Origin: Methanofervidicoccus sp. A16
Lineage (GTDB): Archaea > AGJL01 > Methanococci > Methanococcales > Methanococcaceae
Reading direction: 5' to 3'
DNA: 64,000 bases
NCBI RefSeq assembly: GCF_003351865.1
Contig: NZ_CP022242.1
Location: 248,001 to 312,000, forward strand
Of the stretch, positions 29,762 to 39,735 are shown piece by piece. The position numbers and the translations under genes are program-made. Every line of letters starts with the position of its first letter. The first letter of the stretch is position 1. Below the pieces are notes generated by a model. The model did no database searches and had not been told where the DNA came from. It was given only the letters and a program-made list of their open reading frames with translations.

Positions 29762-31106
29762 CTCTATCACCTCCTATCCTCCTCAACTCCCTACTTAACT
29801 CCAAGTAGTACTTACTTAACTCCTCCCTGAAGTAATCCAGATCTAAATACTTCGCCTCGTGATCCTCCAGATAGATAGCCCTATCTGCCAATGCAGTTAG
29901 TAGATCTAAACTACTGGTGGTGATGATAAAGGCAGAGGTTAGTTTCTCCCTCTCCCTCATCATAATCTCCGAGAGGGATTTCACCCCCTCGAACCACTTA
30001 GACAGCAAACCACTTACAAGGAGATTTACTGCAGAGTTATCCTCGTCTATAAGGATAAGATCTACACCGTTAGTCATAGCCCGTTGGATCCTGTAGGCCA
30101 TAGTCATAGATGTTGAAGCCCTCCCTACAACCCTCTCTGGAGTACCCTTCAACCCCTTAGGTAGTTTCTCGAAGAATAGACTGATATCACAACCTTGCAT
30201 ATCCATAGAGCCTCCTGTAACCTTAGTTAAATTCTTAGTAGTTATTATATACTCCCTCCCATCACCTAGGAGGTGATCGTCCTGGCCACTCTCTATACCC
30301 TCAAGTAGTGTAGTCTTCCCCTGGGCATTTCTTCCAGTAATAACAAATACCTCCCTCTTCTTAATACCCAACCCTGTTATCACCCTTCCATCGTACAACT
30401 CCACCTCTACAGGGTTCAACTCCTTAGGAGTTATAAAAGGTACATTCACCCCCTCCTTAGGTCCCGCTATCCGAAAGTGTCTCCTAACAGGTGTATAACT
30501 CCTGGCAGGTTTGGAGTAATCCCCTATGAAAACTACAAGGCCCAGGTCATCCAACCTATCCCTTAGATCCTTCTGATTAACTATATTGATGTTCTCCCTC
30601 TCCAGTAGGGAGTAAGGTATTTTATCTATGTACTCCTCCAACTCCTGGGAGAGTTCGTCTATCTTTCTACCTATACTCCTTGGATCCCTCTCGGAGAATA
30701 CCATCCTTAAAAGTAGGTGTATTCTATCCCCCTCTATGTAGTTGTATCTATCTGCCCTCCAGAGGTTACTCCCTATGTTCATATCACAATTTACTACAGT
30801 GAGAGGCTCGTAGAGTTCCCTGTATCTCCTCCCAAGGTTTCCTGAAAGTGGAGGGAATTTTCCTCTTCTCATTTCTTCTTTGATACATTCTATTATTCTA
30901 GCGGTGCTTCCCTCTAAACCCTTAGGATTTAAGTTGATAAGATCTTCCCTTCTGAAAACAAAGGGTAAAACTACCTTTACCTTCCCATCTCCCTGAGCAC
31001 TGGTGTAGAAGAGTTTATTTTTATTAGAGGATGTTAAGACAGTTCTGTTTAAATTTGGAGTTTTTATGTTTTTTATTACTTCTCTTATAAATTCCCAGGT
31101 TTTCAT
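29718..31106 (-). CDS. ABC-class P-loop ATPase (PF09818-like), unknown function
   Basis: Protein of 462 residues related to the predicted ABC-class ATPase family. Walker A is GRNAQGKTTLLEG near residue 272, followed by LLGDGREYIIT; Walker B is in DLILIDEDNSAVN. An ABC-like signature region, GRASTSMTMAYRIQ, precedes it. There are no membrane segments, so it is not a transporter subunit. Function is unknown; the partner U32 gene immediately downstream suggests a shared pathway, perhaps nucleic acid related. ATG 31106 has GTGAT upstream; GTG 31115 is in frame. Confidence 0.78.
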   Translation of the reverse strand: MKTWEFIREVIKNIKTPNLNRTVLTSSNKNKLFYTSAQGDGKVKVVLPFVFRREDLINLNPKGLEGSTARIIECIKEEMRRGKFPPLSGNLGRRYRELYEPLTVVNCDMNIGSNLWRADRYNYIEGDRIHLLLRMVFSERDPRSIGRKIDELSQELEEYIDKIPYSLLERENINIVNQKDLRDRLDDLGLVVFIGDYSKPARSYTPVRRHFRIAGPKEGVNVPFITPKELNPVEVELYDGRVITGLGIKKREVFVITGRNAQGKTTLLEGIESGQDDHLLGDGREYIITTKNLTKVTGGSMDMQGCDISLFFEKLPKGLKGTPERVVGRASTSMTMAYRIQRAMTNGVDLILIDEDNSAVNLLVSGLLSKWFEGVKSLSEIMMREREKLTSAFIITTSSLDLLTALADRAIYLEDHEAKYLDLDYFREELSKYYLELSRELRRIGGDRDGGITCSCKGSNMS

Positions 31107-31329
31107 CTTTATCACAAATATATCGTAATAAAACTTCTACTAAAACAACAACCCTCGAGATCTTAAATAAAATATTGAGAATTATAAAAAAGAATAATTA
31201 TGGTAATAAACAAAACTTTTTAAATTAATTAATAACATTTTAAATTAACTACAACTATTGAGATTTCAATAATAAAAAATAATAATTAATAATTAATATT
31301 AAAACTAAAGAAATAAAAAATTAAGGAAT

Positions 31330-31405
31330 ATATACAGATGAAAAAACAAAATCTCAACTACACCGAGTACTGAAATGTAAGGCGGAATTTTTCTTTTTTC
31401 TTAAT
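31330..31405 (+). ncRNA. Possible small RNA (weak candidate)
   Basis: In a 550-bp AT-rich gap, a TATATAC box is followed about 25 bp later by a patch of higher GC (ACACCGAGTACTGAAATG, then GGCGG) and then a run of T (TTTTTCTTTTTTCTT). This is the layout of a short transcript with an archaeal terminator. It contains CTGA but no clear C box, so no class is assigned. Confidence 0.2.
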
Positions 31406-31569
31406 TATCTTTTTTATTAATCTTTTATTATATTATAATTTTTTTATAAAATATTAATATTTTATTTTAATTGAAATTTAAAAGATCATTATCTCCTGAT
31501 TAGTATGGATAGTTAAATATCGTCAAAAAAGTAGATCTCCTTATGATAAGAAATTTTTATTTTAAAATT

Positions 31570-31642
31570 CTTTATTATTTTTATAATTATTTTTATTATT
31601 CTTTAAATTAAAATTATCCTTTTGATAGGAATTAGGGTTATA
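31570..31642. repeat. Right end of the dispersed repeat, copy D
   Basis: TTTATTATTTTTATAATTAT then ATTATTCTTTAAA and CTTTTGATAGGAATTAGGGT match the right ends at 37125-37200 and 48440-48515. No matching left end is clear upstream. It ends 15 bp from the hypE stop codon. Confidence 0.6.
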
Positions 31643-31656
31643 TATTTATATTTTTA

Positions 31657-32664
31657 TCAACACACCCTCGGTATAGGATCCCCCATCGGCGTATCCACTA
31701 TCCTCCTACCAACTAAGGTTTCCATCACCACCATCTTATGATCTGATACTACTTCACCTATGATCTCGGCATTCCTTCCAAGAGGATGAGAACGTAATAT
31801 TTCTAACACCCTCTCCCCATCCTCCCTCTTAACTGCCATAACAACCTTTCCCTCGTTAGCCACCGTTAGAGGATCTATACCAAGGGCTTCAGAGAGTGAC
31901 TGCACCTCCTCACTTATAGGTATCCTATCCTCGTATATGTTTATCCCAAGACCACTCTTCTCCACCATCTCATTTAGGGCACTGGCGAGACCCCCCCTTG
32001 TTGGATCCTTCATGGCATGAACCTCAACACCACTGTCAAGTACCTTTTTTATAAGTCTATTTAGAGGTGCAACGTCTGATTTTAGATTACTCTTAAAGTC
32101 GAAGTTCTCCCTTGCCAGAAGTACCGCCATCCCATGTTCTCCGATATTACCTGAGACTATAATAACATCCCCCTCCTTCATACCACTGTCCCTTATAACC
32201 TTCCCCCTATCAGTTATCCCTATACCTGCGGTTGTTATTACTATGTCATCTACCTTGGATACCTTAGTATCTCCAGTGATCACAGGTACCTCTGCCTCCT
32301 TAGACGCCTCATTTATGGACTTCATTATCCTATCTAACTTATCGATGGGAAAACCCTCAGGTAATACCAAAGATAAAGAAAGGGCTATCGGCTCTCCTCC
32401 CATAACTGCTATGTCATTAACAGTACCACACACTGCCAACCTACCAATATCCCCCCCTGGAAAGAATATAGGTTTAACAGTATGTCCATCTATGGTAAAA
32501 ATAACCTCCTTATCTCCAATGGGTACAGTTCCTCCGTCGTCCAAATCCCTCAATCCTACTCCCCCTTCTACAGAGGTTAACTCTAAATTACCCAGTATCA
32601 CCCTCTCAATAAGTTCCTGCATTAACTTTCCTCCAGCGCCGTGCATCCTCGTTATCTTCATCAT
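31657..32664 (-). CDS. hypE: Hydrogenase maturation protein HypE
   Basis: HypE (335 residues) dehydrates the S-carbamoyl group on its C-terminal cysteine to make the cyanide ligand of NiFe hydrogenases. Family traits: HGAGGKLMQELI at the N-terminus, the ATP-binding VITGDTKV, MKDPTRGGLASALNEM, and the essential C-terminal end PRVC with Cys as last residue. No other hyp gene is near; in Methanococcales these genes are dispersed. Starts at ATG 32664 or 32661 are equally possible. It would serve the Eha, Ehb and other hydrogenases. Confidence 0.95.
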   Translation of the reverse strand: MMKITRMHGAGGKLMQELIERVILGNLELTSVEGGVGLRDLDDGGTVPIGDKEVIFTIDGHTVKPIFFPGGDIGRLAVCGTVNDIAVMGGEPIALSLSLVLPEGFPIDKLDRIMKSINEASKEAEVPVITGDTKVSKVDDIVITTAGIGITDRGKVIRDSGMKEGDVIIVSGNIGEHGMAVLLARENFDFKSNLKSDVAPLNRLIKKVLDSGVEVHAMKDPTRGGLASALNEMVEKSGLGINIYEDRIPISEEVQSLSEALGIDPLTVANEGKVVMAVKREDGERVLEILRSHPLGRNAEIIGEVVSDHKMVVMETLVGRRIVDTPMGDPIPRVC

Positions 32665-32729
32665 TATATCCCTAAAATAGTATATTTAAAATTTTTAATA
32701 AAAATAATTATAATAAAAAAATAAAAAAT

Positions 32730-32918
32730 TTATTCCAATACTTCCAATATCTTAGCCTTTATAAGCCCCTTAGATGCCCTTGGCTCTGCAATTACTCTTC
32801 CACAACCTATACATTTTACAACAGTTGCAGGGCATCCAAATATAACCTGCTCGTTGCCACACTCTGGACACTGGACCTTTAAAAACCTACTCCTTGGTTT
32901 TGGTATTAGATCCAACAT
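32730..32918 (-). CDS. rps27e: 30S ribosomal protein S27e
   Basis: Small zinc-ribbon protein of 62 residues. The zinc ligands form two CxxC pairs, VQCPECGN and VKCIGCGR. It is a component of the small ribosomal subunit. It follows L44e, with GINS and PCNA upstream, forming a translation/replication operon. Confidence 0.96.
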   Translation of the reverse strand: MLDLIPKPRSRFLKVQCPECGNEQVIFGCPATVVKCIGCGRVIAEPRASKGLIKAKILEVLE

Positions 32919-32936
32919 CTCACCTCCATCTAAAAA

Positions 32937-33218
32937 TTACTCTACCAATTCAAATATCCTCACTCTAAATCCACCACTACGTCTAGTGTGCATCTTTCCA
33001 CATTCTGAGCACTTGTACCTTAAGTCCAACTTTTTAACAGGTTTTGAACCACTTGGGAGAGGTCTTGGATATCCTCCATAACCTGAGGTAACCCTTCTGA
33101 ACTGTCTCTGACCCCAGGTTAATTCACTTGCCTTCCTCTTCTTAGCCAACTCTACTGTATGTACAGTGTGTTTTTTACAGTAAGGGCAGTACCTCTTTAT
33201 CCTTTTTTTCATCTTCAT
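32937..33218 (-). CDS. rpl44e: 50S ribosomal protein L44e
   Basis: Zinc-binding large-subunit protein of 93 residues that sits near the E site. Its ligands are RYCPYCKKH near the N-terminus and [10 protein letters not shown] near the C-terminus. ATG 33218 has AAGGTGAATTCT upstream. Its first 44 bases lie inside the end of the GINS gene, so the two are probably translationally linked. Confidence 0.96.
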   Translation of the reverse strand: MKMKKRIKRYCPYCKKHTVHTVELAKKRKASELTWGQRQFRRVTSGYGGYPRPLPSGSKPVKKLDLRYKCSECGKMHTRRSGGFRVRIFELVE

Positions 33219-33726
33219 AGAATTCACCTTTTATCCTTTTAACGATCCCGTACTTTTCCAATATCCTAGAAATTCTTCTATCTAAGGATATGATATCGTT
33301 CTCATCTAGGTTATATACTGTTTCTCCATCTGTGAATTCTGGAAAATTGGTTAAGACCCTTACAATGTCAATATACCTCTGAGTATTTATAGGTTTTGGT
33401 ATCTCTGATAGATCCTCTGATACCTCTACCTTAGCCTCCTCTACCTCCTTCCTTTGGATGCTGGAGATACCTTCAATATCCTCGATTATCTTCAATATTT
33501 CTTTCTCCTCCTCTAAGAGATTCTCCCTACTCCCATAAAATGCCTTGTACAGTCTTAACTTTCTTAACTCTTTGATATAGTACAGTATCCGCCTGTGCTC
33601 CCTTTCACTTTCGTACTTTTCATCTTCTATATATTTTCTAACATTCTCGTAAAAATTTTCAGGTAATTTTGTCAATTTGTCATTTTTCAACTCGTTAAAA
33701 AATACATTTACAATCTCTTTATACAT
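33175..33726 (-). CDS. GINS-family DNA replication protein (Gins51-type)
   Basis: Protein of 183 residues with a helical A-domain ([21 protein letters not shown]) and a short C-terminal B-domain ([20 protein letters not shown]), the order found in Gins51-type GINS. It bridges MCM helicase and the RecJ-like protein at the fork. The context PCNA-GINS-L44e-S27e agrees with the same cluster known in other Methanococcales, which supports the call. The C-terminus overlaps the L44e start. Confidence 0.85.
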   Translation of the reverse strand: MYKEIVNVFFNELKNDKLTKLPENFYENVRKYIEDEKYESEREHRRILYYIKELRKLRLYKAFYGSRENLLEEEKEILKIIEDIEGISSIQRKEVEEAKVEVSEDLSEIPKPINTQRYIDIVRVLTNFPEFTDGETVYNLDENDIISLDRRISRILEKYGIVKRIKGEFYEDEKKDKEVLPLL

Positions 33727-33745
33727 AATTTCCCGATAAAAAAAT

Positions 33746-34492
33746 TTAGGACTCTATCCTTGGAGCCAGGAGGAAGAGAATCTTTCCATCTGCAATGTTA
33801 AACTCTATCTTTACAGGCATGTCAGTTCCTAAGTATATGTGGAGTATATCGTCTGAGGATGCTGCCTTTGTAATATCCTCCAAGTATGAGAGACTGAAGG
33901 TACTTCTTGCAGGTTCTGTGATCCTTATATCCAATACAGCCTCACTGTTTTCATCGAAGATCGTCTCACACTGATTTATATCTCCCTTTGAAAATACTAT
34001 AAATCTACCCTCTTCATCTGTCTGTAGAGTGACATGGTCATCAACTAACTCTGCATCCTTCAGGGCATCTTTGAATGCCCCCGCCTTTATAACTATCTCA
34101 TTTGGATAGTTCAGATCTGGTACTTTAACATTCGAGGTACTGACATCGTAGAGGGCGAGTGAGAACTTTCTCGTCGCATCGTTTTTAAGGATAATATTCA
34201 ACCTGTTTTTCTCCTCATCCAGTTCTAAAGCCAATTTTTCCTTCGATTTTGCTCTTTTCATGATCTTTTTCAACGCCTCAAGATTTACCCCTATTTCATG
34301 AGGATCTGCAATATACTCCTCAAAAGCCTCCCTTGGAACATTCACACTCACTAGCGCTACGTGAGATGGATCCATTGCACTTGCCCTTAGACCCCTTTCA
34401 TCTACCTCAAAGGAGATCTCATCTACTAAGTTACTCATGGCATCAATTATTTTTTTAAACTCCTTTGCATTACTAATCGTTGCTTTGAACAT
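33746..34492 (-). CDS. pcn: DNA polymerase sliding clamp (PCNA)
   Basis: Ring-forming replication clamp of 248 residues that encircles DNA and tethers polymerase, ligase and FEN1. Two-domain PCNA fold with [20 protein letters not shown] in domain 1, an interdomain connector near VPDLNYPNE, and the C-terminal [11 protein letters not shown] 34492 has AAAAGGTGAAATTG upstream. It is the first gene of the replication/ribosomal operon. Confidence 0.97.
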   Translation of the reverse strand: MFKATISNAKEFKKIIDAMSNLVDEISFEVDERGLRASAMDPSHVALVSVNVPREAFEEYIADPHEIGVNLEALKKIMKRAKSKEKLALELDEEKNRLNIILKNDATRKFSLALYDVSTSNVKVPDLNYPNEIVIKAGAFKDALKDAELVDDHVTLQTDEEGRFIVFSKGDINQCETIFDENSEAVLDIRITEPARSTFSLSYLEDITKAASSDDILHIYLGTDMPVKIEFNIADGKILFLLAPRIES

Positions 34493-34732
34493 CAATTTCA
34501 CCTTTTGAATATTAAAAAATAATTTTTATTATTATTAATTTTTTTATTATTTACTTTTTAATTCCAATTTTTTTGGTCAAAAAAGAAAAAAGATAGTAAT
34601 AATAAGTTTTAATTTACTATAATCCGATTTTTAGTAGTATCTACGAATATAAAAGGTATATTTTCCTCTATTTAAAGTTTTCTATCTCAAAGCTGGAGGC
34701 TGTAAAATAACAATAGCCAATAAAATACTATA

Positions 34733-35470
34733 TTATATCCTAATTAACTCCCTGTAGGAGAGATAACAGAGTATTAAACCTGAAAGTAAGGCAGTTCCCA
34801 GTATCATCCACATAATTATAACTTGAATCTTCGCCGCATATAGAGGATCTACACCACTGAGTAACATACCTGTCATAGTCCCTGGTATAAATATAATGCC
34901 TACAGATTTAGTCATGTTCATCTTAGGTATAACGGCGGAGGTAATCGCCACCTTCATAAATGGTTTCAGTGCCTGAAACTCAGATGCACCTAAAGCTAGA
35001 TAACCCCAGAGTATATCTCTGTTGGATCTAATATGATCTATGATCTTATCCAGTGCCAAATGGATGGTATTCATGGAATTTCCAACAATCATGCCCATTA
35101 AGGGAATAATATACCTTGGTTCGTAGGGCACTATATAGGAAAACTTCCATACTATCAAGGTAAAGAAGGCAACTGTTAGAAGTGTTAAGAAGATATAAAA
35201 AAACATAAACCATTTATTACCTTTAATTTTAGTACTAATTTTACTGTTGACGATATAGGTTGCAGTAAGTATCATTACAAGTACTATGATGTAGGTAATT
35301 ATCATTCCCTCATATTCAAAAACATAGATAAGAACATAACCTAACAGTATAAGTTGAACAAGTGCCAGAAAGGCAGAATACAGTATCTCCTTCTCTAACC
35401 TGATCTCTTCTTTGATAGATAGGATTATAGCGATAAATATAAAGATGAAACCATAGATCAACTCCATCAT
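34733..35470 (-). CDS. FetB/UPF0014-like membrane permease
   Basis: Polytopic membrane protein of 245 residues (about seven helices) in the UPF0014 family; the E. coli member FetB is the permease of an iron-export ABC transporter with FetA. Conserved segments: PLMGMIVGNSMNTIHLALD and TKSVGIIFIPGTMTGMLLSG. The partner ATPase is not encoded next to it. Metal export is therefore only a suggestion. Confidence 0.82.
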   Translation of the reverse strand: MMELIYGFIFIFIAIILSIKEEIRLEKEILYSAFLALVQLILLGYVLIYVFEYEGMIITYIIVLVMILTATYIVNSKISTKIKGNKWFMFFYIFLTLLTVAFFTLIVWKFSYIVPYEPRYIIPLMGMIVGNSMNTIHLALDKIIDHIRSNRDILWGYLALGASEFQALKPFMKVAITSAVIPKMNMTKSVGIIFIPGTMTGMLLSGVDPLYAAKIQVIIMWMILGTALLSGLILCYLSYRELIRI

Positions 35471-35488
35471 AGAAATCCCCTAAGAGAT

Positions 35489-36346
35489 TTATACCTTACT
35501 GCACCTTATTAAAAACTCTGCGATCCTGTAATCTGCATCTACACCTAAGTACTGGAATCCCTTTAGACCTGGTACGGCGTTAGTTTCAATAACATAATAA
35601 CCCTCCTTCGAGGGAAGTATATCTACTCCCATTATATCCCCACCCATAGCCTGGGCACATCTAAGTGCCAAATCCTCCAGTTCTTCAGTGATTTCTACAG
35701 GCTTAATAGAACCTCCCATATATAGATTGGTAATGAAGTTTTTACTAACCCTACTATATCCACCAACTACCTCATCTTCGACTACCAGTATCCTAATATC
35801 CCTGTAGGCATCTCCGATTTTAAAGTCTATATACTCCTGTACTATCATTCCCTCCCATATTGCATTCTTGGTGTATTTTTTTAACTCCTCATCTGATGTT
35901 ATCTTTCTAACTGTAACTCCACACTTTGAAAAGGAGTTCTTCAGTACCACGGGATAGTCCAAATTTTCCCTCTCCATAAACCTTTTTGCATCTTCGTAAT
36001 CTCTTATTAGGGCGGTTTTTGGAGTATTTATTTTATTTTTAGAGAGTATTTTAATAGTTTTAAACTTATCTGATGAGTTATATAGGGTTTTTAAACTGTT
36101 TATAAAGGTATGCCCTTCACATTCCAAGGCATTTAACACCTGCCAGGAGTACATGGTTAATCTATCTAAGTAATTACCTATACTACATCTGGGATGTATT
36201 AAATCACACTCTATATTGAAATCTCTATCCACTATTAATCTATCATCTGCTAAGAGTTGTATCTCACATCTTACTCCTAGATCCTCTATAGCCCTCTTTA
36301 GGGCATAAGTTGTAGAACTTCCCTCTGGGCTTATTATGGTTATCAT
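35489..36346 (-). CDS. RimK-family ATP-grasp ligase
   Basis: ATP-grasp enzyme of 285 residues in the RimK/CofF/MptN group, which adds glutamate or other amino acids to cofactors or proteins. ATP-grasp landmarks: YPVVLKNSFSKCGVTVR (phosphate loop), MIVQEYIDFKIGDAYRDIRI and the metal site VDILPSKEGYYVIETNAVPG. In methanogens such enzymes glutamylate F420 or tetrahydromethanopterin, but this N-terminus does not match the CofF or MptN sequences I remember well enough to decide. It is preceded by a TATATAAA box close to the start, so the leader may be very short. Confidence 0.78.
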   Translation of the reverse strand: MITIISPEGSSTTYALKRAIEDLGVRCEIQLLADDRLIVDRDFNIECDLIHPRCSIGNYLDRLTMYSWQVLNALECEGHTFINSLKTLYNSSDKFKTIKILSKNKINTPKTALIRDYEDAKRFMERENLDYPVVLKNSFSKCGVTVRKITSDEELKKYTKNAIWEGMIVQEYIDFKIGDAYRDIRILVVEDEVVGGYSRVSKNFITNLYMGGSIKPVEITEELEDLALRCAQAMGGDIMGVDILPSKEGYYVIETNAVPGLKGFQYLGVDADYRIAEFLIRCSKV

Positions 36347-36575
36347 GGTTATACCAGGTTAGTTTTTATATACAAAAATTCAAAATAAATAACTCTAATA
36401 CTTACTAAGAAAAAAAGACTTAAGATAATTATTTTCTTTTTTGGATTATTTCTGAGTATTGGGAAACATGTGAAATTCCATTGGCCCTTATTTTTTGAGG
36501 CATATTGATCTTAAAACTCCTTGTATAATTTGTAGAAAAACACTGTTAATAGGAATTATTATTCTATTATAAAAT

Positions 36576-37200
36576 ACCTTAGTTCCTACCAAGTAGTGAT
36601 TAAAAGAACAATGAAAAAATGAAAAAATAATAATAATTGTTATAATAAAAATCATGATTAAAATAATCAATAAATTCTGATAAGAATAATTATAAAGTAA
36701 TAAAAAGAAGGTATTAAGATCAAAAATAAGAGATAGATAATCTCTCCTGGGATACTCTAAGATACTAAATGGAAGTGGAGTAGATACTTCCTAATAGGTT
36801 GCTATTATTAATGCCCTACTTTCCATCAAAAAGTGATAATTACTTGTTTATCCAGTATCCAAATTTTATTACATTTTATTATTATTCCTCATTAAGATTT
36901 TTATTATTTTTTATATTATTATTTTTATTATTCTTCTTACAATCTTGATGGGAACCAGGTTAATGTTAAATATCTTTAGGATCTTTCTGAACACTTAGGT
37001 AAGATAGGAGATCTTATTCTGAATCCCTATATTAAAAGATATTCAGAGGATCATTCACCTCCAATCTTCTTTTTAAAATGCTATATCTAGGATAATAGAA
37101 GTCTTCTGTTTTTTTTAAACCTTTTTTCTTTATTTTTATTATTTTTATAATTATTTTTATTATTCTTTAAACTATTCTTTTGATGGGAAGTAGGGTTTAT
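36576..37200. repeat. Composite dispersed repeat, copy B, with a nested element
   Basis: Left end ACCTTAGTTCCTACCAAGT at 36576 and right end CTTTTGATGGGAAGTAGGGT at 37177-37196. The outer parts (36576-36665 and 36975-37200) match copy C at 48202-48515 with few differences, but copy C lacks the middle 310 bp. That middle part resembles copy A, including its GTGGAGTAGAT core and an end CCCTACTTTCCATCAAAAA at 36814. This is best read as one element inserted into another. Confidence 0.75.
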
Positions 37201-37250
37201 AAGATTATAAAATATGTAAAAAATGATGATATTTTTGAAAAAAAAAGATT

Positions 37251-37442
37251 TTACTTATAAAATTGTTTAATAATTTTTATTAAATTCAAAAAATTATCAA
37301 TTTTTTCCCTACTAGTTCTATTATAGGTTGTAGCAGGGTTGATATGCCTGCTAAATAAAGAGAATTTAGGTCCTCTCTCTTTTATTATCTTTATGTTTAA
37401 AATGTTCCAAGAGGGACGGAGAATTGATTCATTTGATACCAA
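37251..37442 (-). CDS. Short ORF, possibly the tail of a tyrosine recombinase
   Basis: An open frame of 63 codons. The stretch SRHINPATTYNRTSREKI vaguely recalls the terminal box of archaeal tyrosine recombinases (H..I.TT..Y), but the catalytic R...HxxR part is absent. It could be the remnant of an integrase, or chance. It lies between a dispersed repeat and fsr. Codon use is like neighbouring genes. Confidence 0.25.
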   Translation of the reverse strand: MVSNESILRPSWNILNIKIIKERGPKFSLFSRHINPATTYNRTSREKIDNFLNLIKIIKQFYK

Positions 37443-37524
37443 TTTTAATCATAAATTTTATATTACTTATTATAAAACAAATTTTACTGTTTTGTCTAAT
37501 ATTTAATTAATATAGGTGAAAATC

Positions 37525-39399
37525 ATGTACCAGTGGAAACTAAGTGAAATAGTAGACAACGGTCTATGTGCTAAGTGTAGTACCTGTGCTATAGTGTGTC
37601 CAAATAATATAGTGATTTTTGAGGACGTTCCCAAGTTAAAAGAGGAATGTCTAAGGAAAGGGCATGGTATGTGCTACGAGGTATGTCCAAGGGTATCTTC
37701 TGGAGGTTATCAGATAAGGATCAGGGCAGGTTTTAAGGAGAGGGAGGAGTACTGCTATGGAAGGGGAGATATTGAGGGGCAGGATGGCGGGGTGGTTACT
37801 GCATTTTTAAAGTACCTCTTGGAGAATAATAAGATAGATGGGGCGATAGTTGTAGGTGATGAGTGCTGGAAACCTGTATCTATGATAGTACAGGATCCTA
37901 AGGATATAGAGAGATCTGCAAGATCTAAATATACGATCTCTACCCTTGATGCCCTTAGAACTGCAGGGGAGATAGGTATTGAGAGGGTTGCAGTTGTAGG
38001 TCTTCCATGTCAAATATCTGGTCTTAGAAAACTTCAGTACTTCCCGTATCTGGCTAAGTACAACGGTGAGATAGGTTGGGATGGGAGAATGGTGAATTTT
38101 CCAAGGATAGAGTACTTAATTGGACTGTTCTGTATGGGGAAGTTTGAAGAGGAGAGTATAGATAGGGTCCTTGAAAAGAATAACCTTAAAAGGGAAGATA
38201 TAGAGAAGTTCGATATTAAGAGGGGAACGTTTATAATGATTACTAAGGAGGGGGAGAGGTATACAGTTCCCCTGGAGGAACTAAATTACTGTGAAGGGTG
38301 TAGGATCTGTAGAGATTTCGACTCTGTAATGGCAGACGTCTCTGTGGGATCTGTGGGAAGTCCAGAGGGATACTCTACAGTGATAGTTAGGACTGAAAAG
38401 GGGGAGGATATTAAGGAGGCCATAGAGTTGAAGGAAGGAGTAGATATAGAGAGTATAGAGAGGATGAGAAAGTTGAAGATGAAAAAATTTAGAAGGGAGA
38501 TAGAGGAGAGGGGAAAAAAGGGGAAAAAGATATCCTACTACTGGATCACAGACTACGGAGGGGTAGGTAAGAGGGCAGATAATACCCACTTTATAAGGAT
38601 AAGGGGGAAACCTTGTGGTTGGTATTCCACAGAGGAGATAAGGGATATAGTGGAGATAACTGAAAAGTATGGAGGCAGGATAAAGATAACAGATAGGGGG
38701 GCATTTGAGATACACTCTATCCATCCAATGGATGTGGAGGATACAGTTTTAGAACTACATAGAAGGGGCTTTATTACAGGTTCCGAGGGACCTTTAGTTA
38801 GGGCTGTTCTTGGGTGTCCAGGTGGTGGGAACTGTAGTAGTGGACTGGTAGATACTAAGGAGTTGTGTACCTTGATAGATGAGAGGTTTAAGGAGTACCC
38901 TGCTCCTTATAAATTTAAGATCGCAATAAGTGGCTGTCCAAACAAGTGTGTTAGGCCACAGATCCACGATATTGGAATTGTTGGTGTTAAGTACCCTGAG
39001 ACCAATGAAAACTGTAATGGATGTGGAAGATGTGCTGATGTTTGTAAGGTTGATGCCATAGATGTTAGAGGGAAAACCTCCTACACCAACTACAACCTCT
39101 GTATAGGTTGTGGAAAGTGTATCAAGGCCTGTCCTAACGAGGGGAGGGAGGTAAAAGAGGAGGGGTATATGGTATATGTTGGAGGGAAATCTGGAAGAGA
39201 TATAGTATTTGGAGTGCCCCTTAGGTTGATGGATGTGGATGGGATAATTAATTTAATAGAGAGTGTATTGAAGGTATACTCCAAGTACGCCGAGAAACCT
39301 CAGAGGGAGAGATTATCTGCTGTTATGAGTAGGGTTGGAGTAGGGAGATTCTTAGAGGAAGTTAAGAGTGGTCTTAAAAATGAGAATAATAATCGATAA
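37525..39399 (+). CDS. fsr: F420-dependent sulfite reductase
   Basis: Fusion enzyme of 624 residues that reduces sulfite to sulfide with F420H2, allowing growth and detoxification. The N-terminal half has two ferredoxin-type Cys motifs (CAKCSTCAIVCP) and the FrhB-like F420H2 domain (IDGAIVVGDE, VGLPCQISGLRK). The C-terminal half is a dissimilatory-type sulfite reductase with the siroheme/4Fe-4S motif CPGGGNC and CPNKC, and an inserted ferredoxin (CNGCGRCADVCK, CIGCGKCIKACP). GGTGAAAATC precedes ATG 37525. It is a single gene after a long AT-rich gap. F420-linked Fsr is known from Methanocaldococcus jannaschii and relatives. Confidence 0.96.
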   Translation: MYQWKLSEIVDNGLCAKCSTCAIVCPNNIVIFEDVPKLKEECLRKGHGMCYEVCPRVSSGGYQIRIRAGFKEREEYCYGRGDIEGQDGGVVTAFLKYLLENNKIDGAIVVGDECWKPVSMIVQDPKDIERSARSKYTISTLDALRTAGEIGIERVAVVGLPCQISGLRKLQYFPYLAKYNGEIGWDGRMVNFPRIEYLIGLFCMGKFEEESIDRVLEKNNLKREDIEKFDIKRGTFIMITKEGERYTVPLEELNYCEGCRICRDFDSVMADVSVGSVGSPEGYSTVIVRTEKGEDIKEAIELKEGVDIESIERMRKLKMKKFRREIEERGKKGKKISYYWITDYGGVGKRADNTHFIRIRGKPCGWYSTEEIRDIVEITEKYGGRIKITDRGAFEIHSIHPMDVEDTVLELHRRGFITGSEGPLVRAVLGCPGGGNCSSGLVDTKELCTLIDERFKEYPAPYKFKIAISGCPNKCVRPQIHDIGIVGVKYPETNENCNGCGRCADVCKVDAIDVRGKTSYTNYNLCIGCGKCIKACPNEGREVKEEGYMVYVGGKSGRDIVFGVPLRLMDVDGIINLIESVLKVYSKYAEKPQRERLSAVMSRVGVGRFLEEVKSGLKNENNNR

Positions 39400-39735
39400 T
39401 TTAATAAGTGATGGGAGTGATAAAAAGAAAAGACTTTAAAAAATAGTAAAAAACCTCTATTCAATATACTTGGCCCAAAGGAGAATATTTGTTTTTTAGA
39501 GAAATTAACAGTCTTGGGGATTTTCTATTTTTTTATAGTTATTGTTTTTTGAGGTTTTTAATGGTGCATGTAGTGTAAATAATGGAATTAAAATTATTAT
39601 TGTAAAAATAAAAATCCGATCAAAAATATAAACATTATAAAAAAGATATAAAAATCTTCTCTTTGAACAACTTCTAAGTACTAAATATAATAATTTTTAA
39701 ACTTCGTAATGAAATTATAAAAAGTATAAAAATCC

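Noticed and set aside
31657-32664. Phosphoribosylformylglycinamidine cyclo-ligase or thiamine-monophosphate kinase as identity of the HypE gene
   Set aside because: The terminal PRVC cysteine and overall order are HypE-specific.
34733-35470. Complete FetAB iron exporter
   Set aside because: Only the permease is here; neither neighbour is an ABC transporter ATPase.
36488-36670. 60-codon hydrophobic open frame on the minus strand
   Set aside because: It lies inside the left arm of dispersed repeat copy B and is almost all Ile/Phe from AT-rich DNA; the matching copy C does not preserve it.
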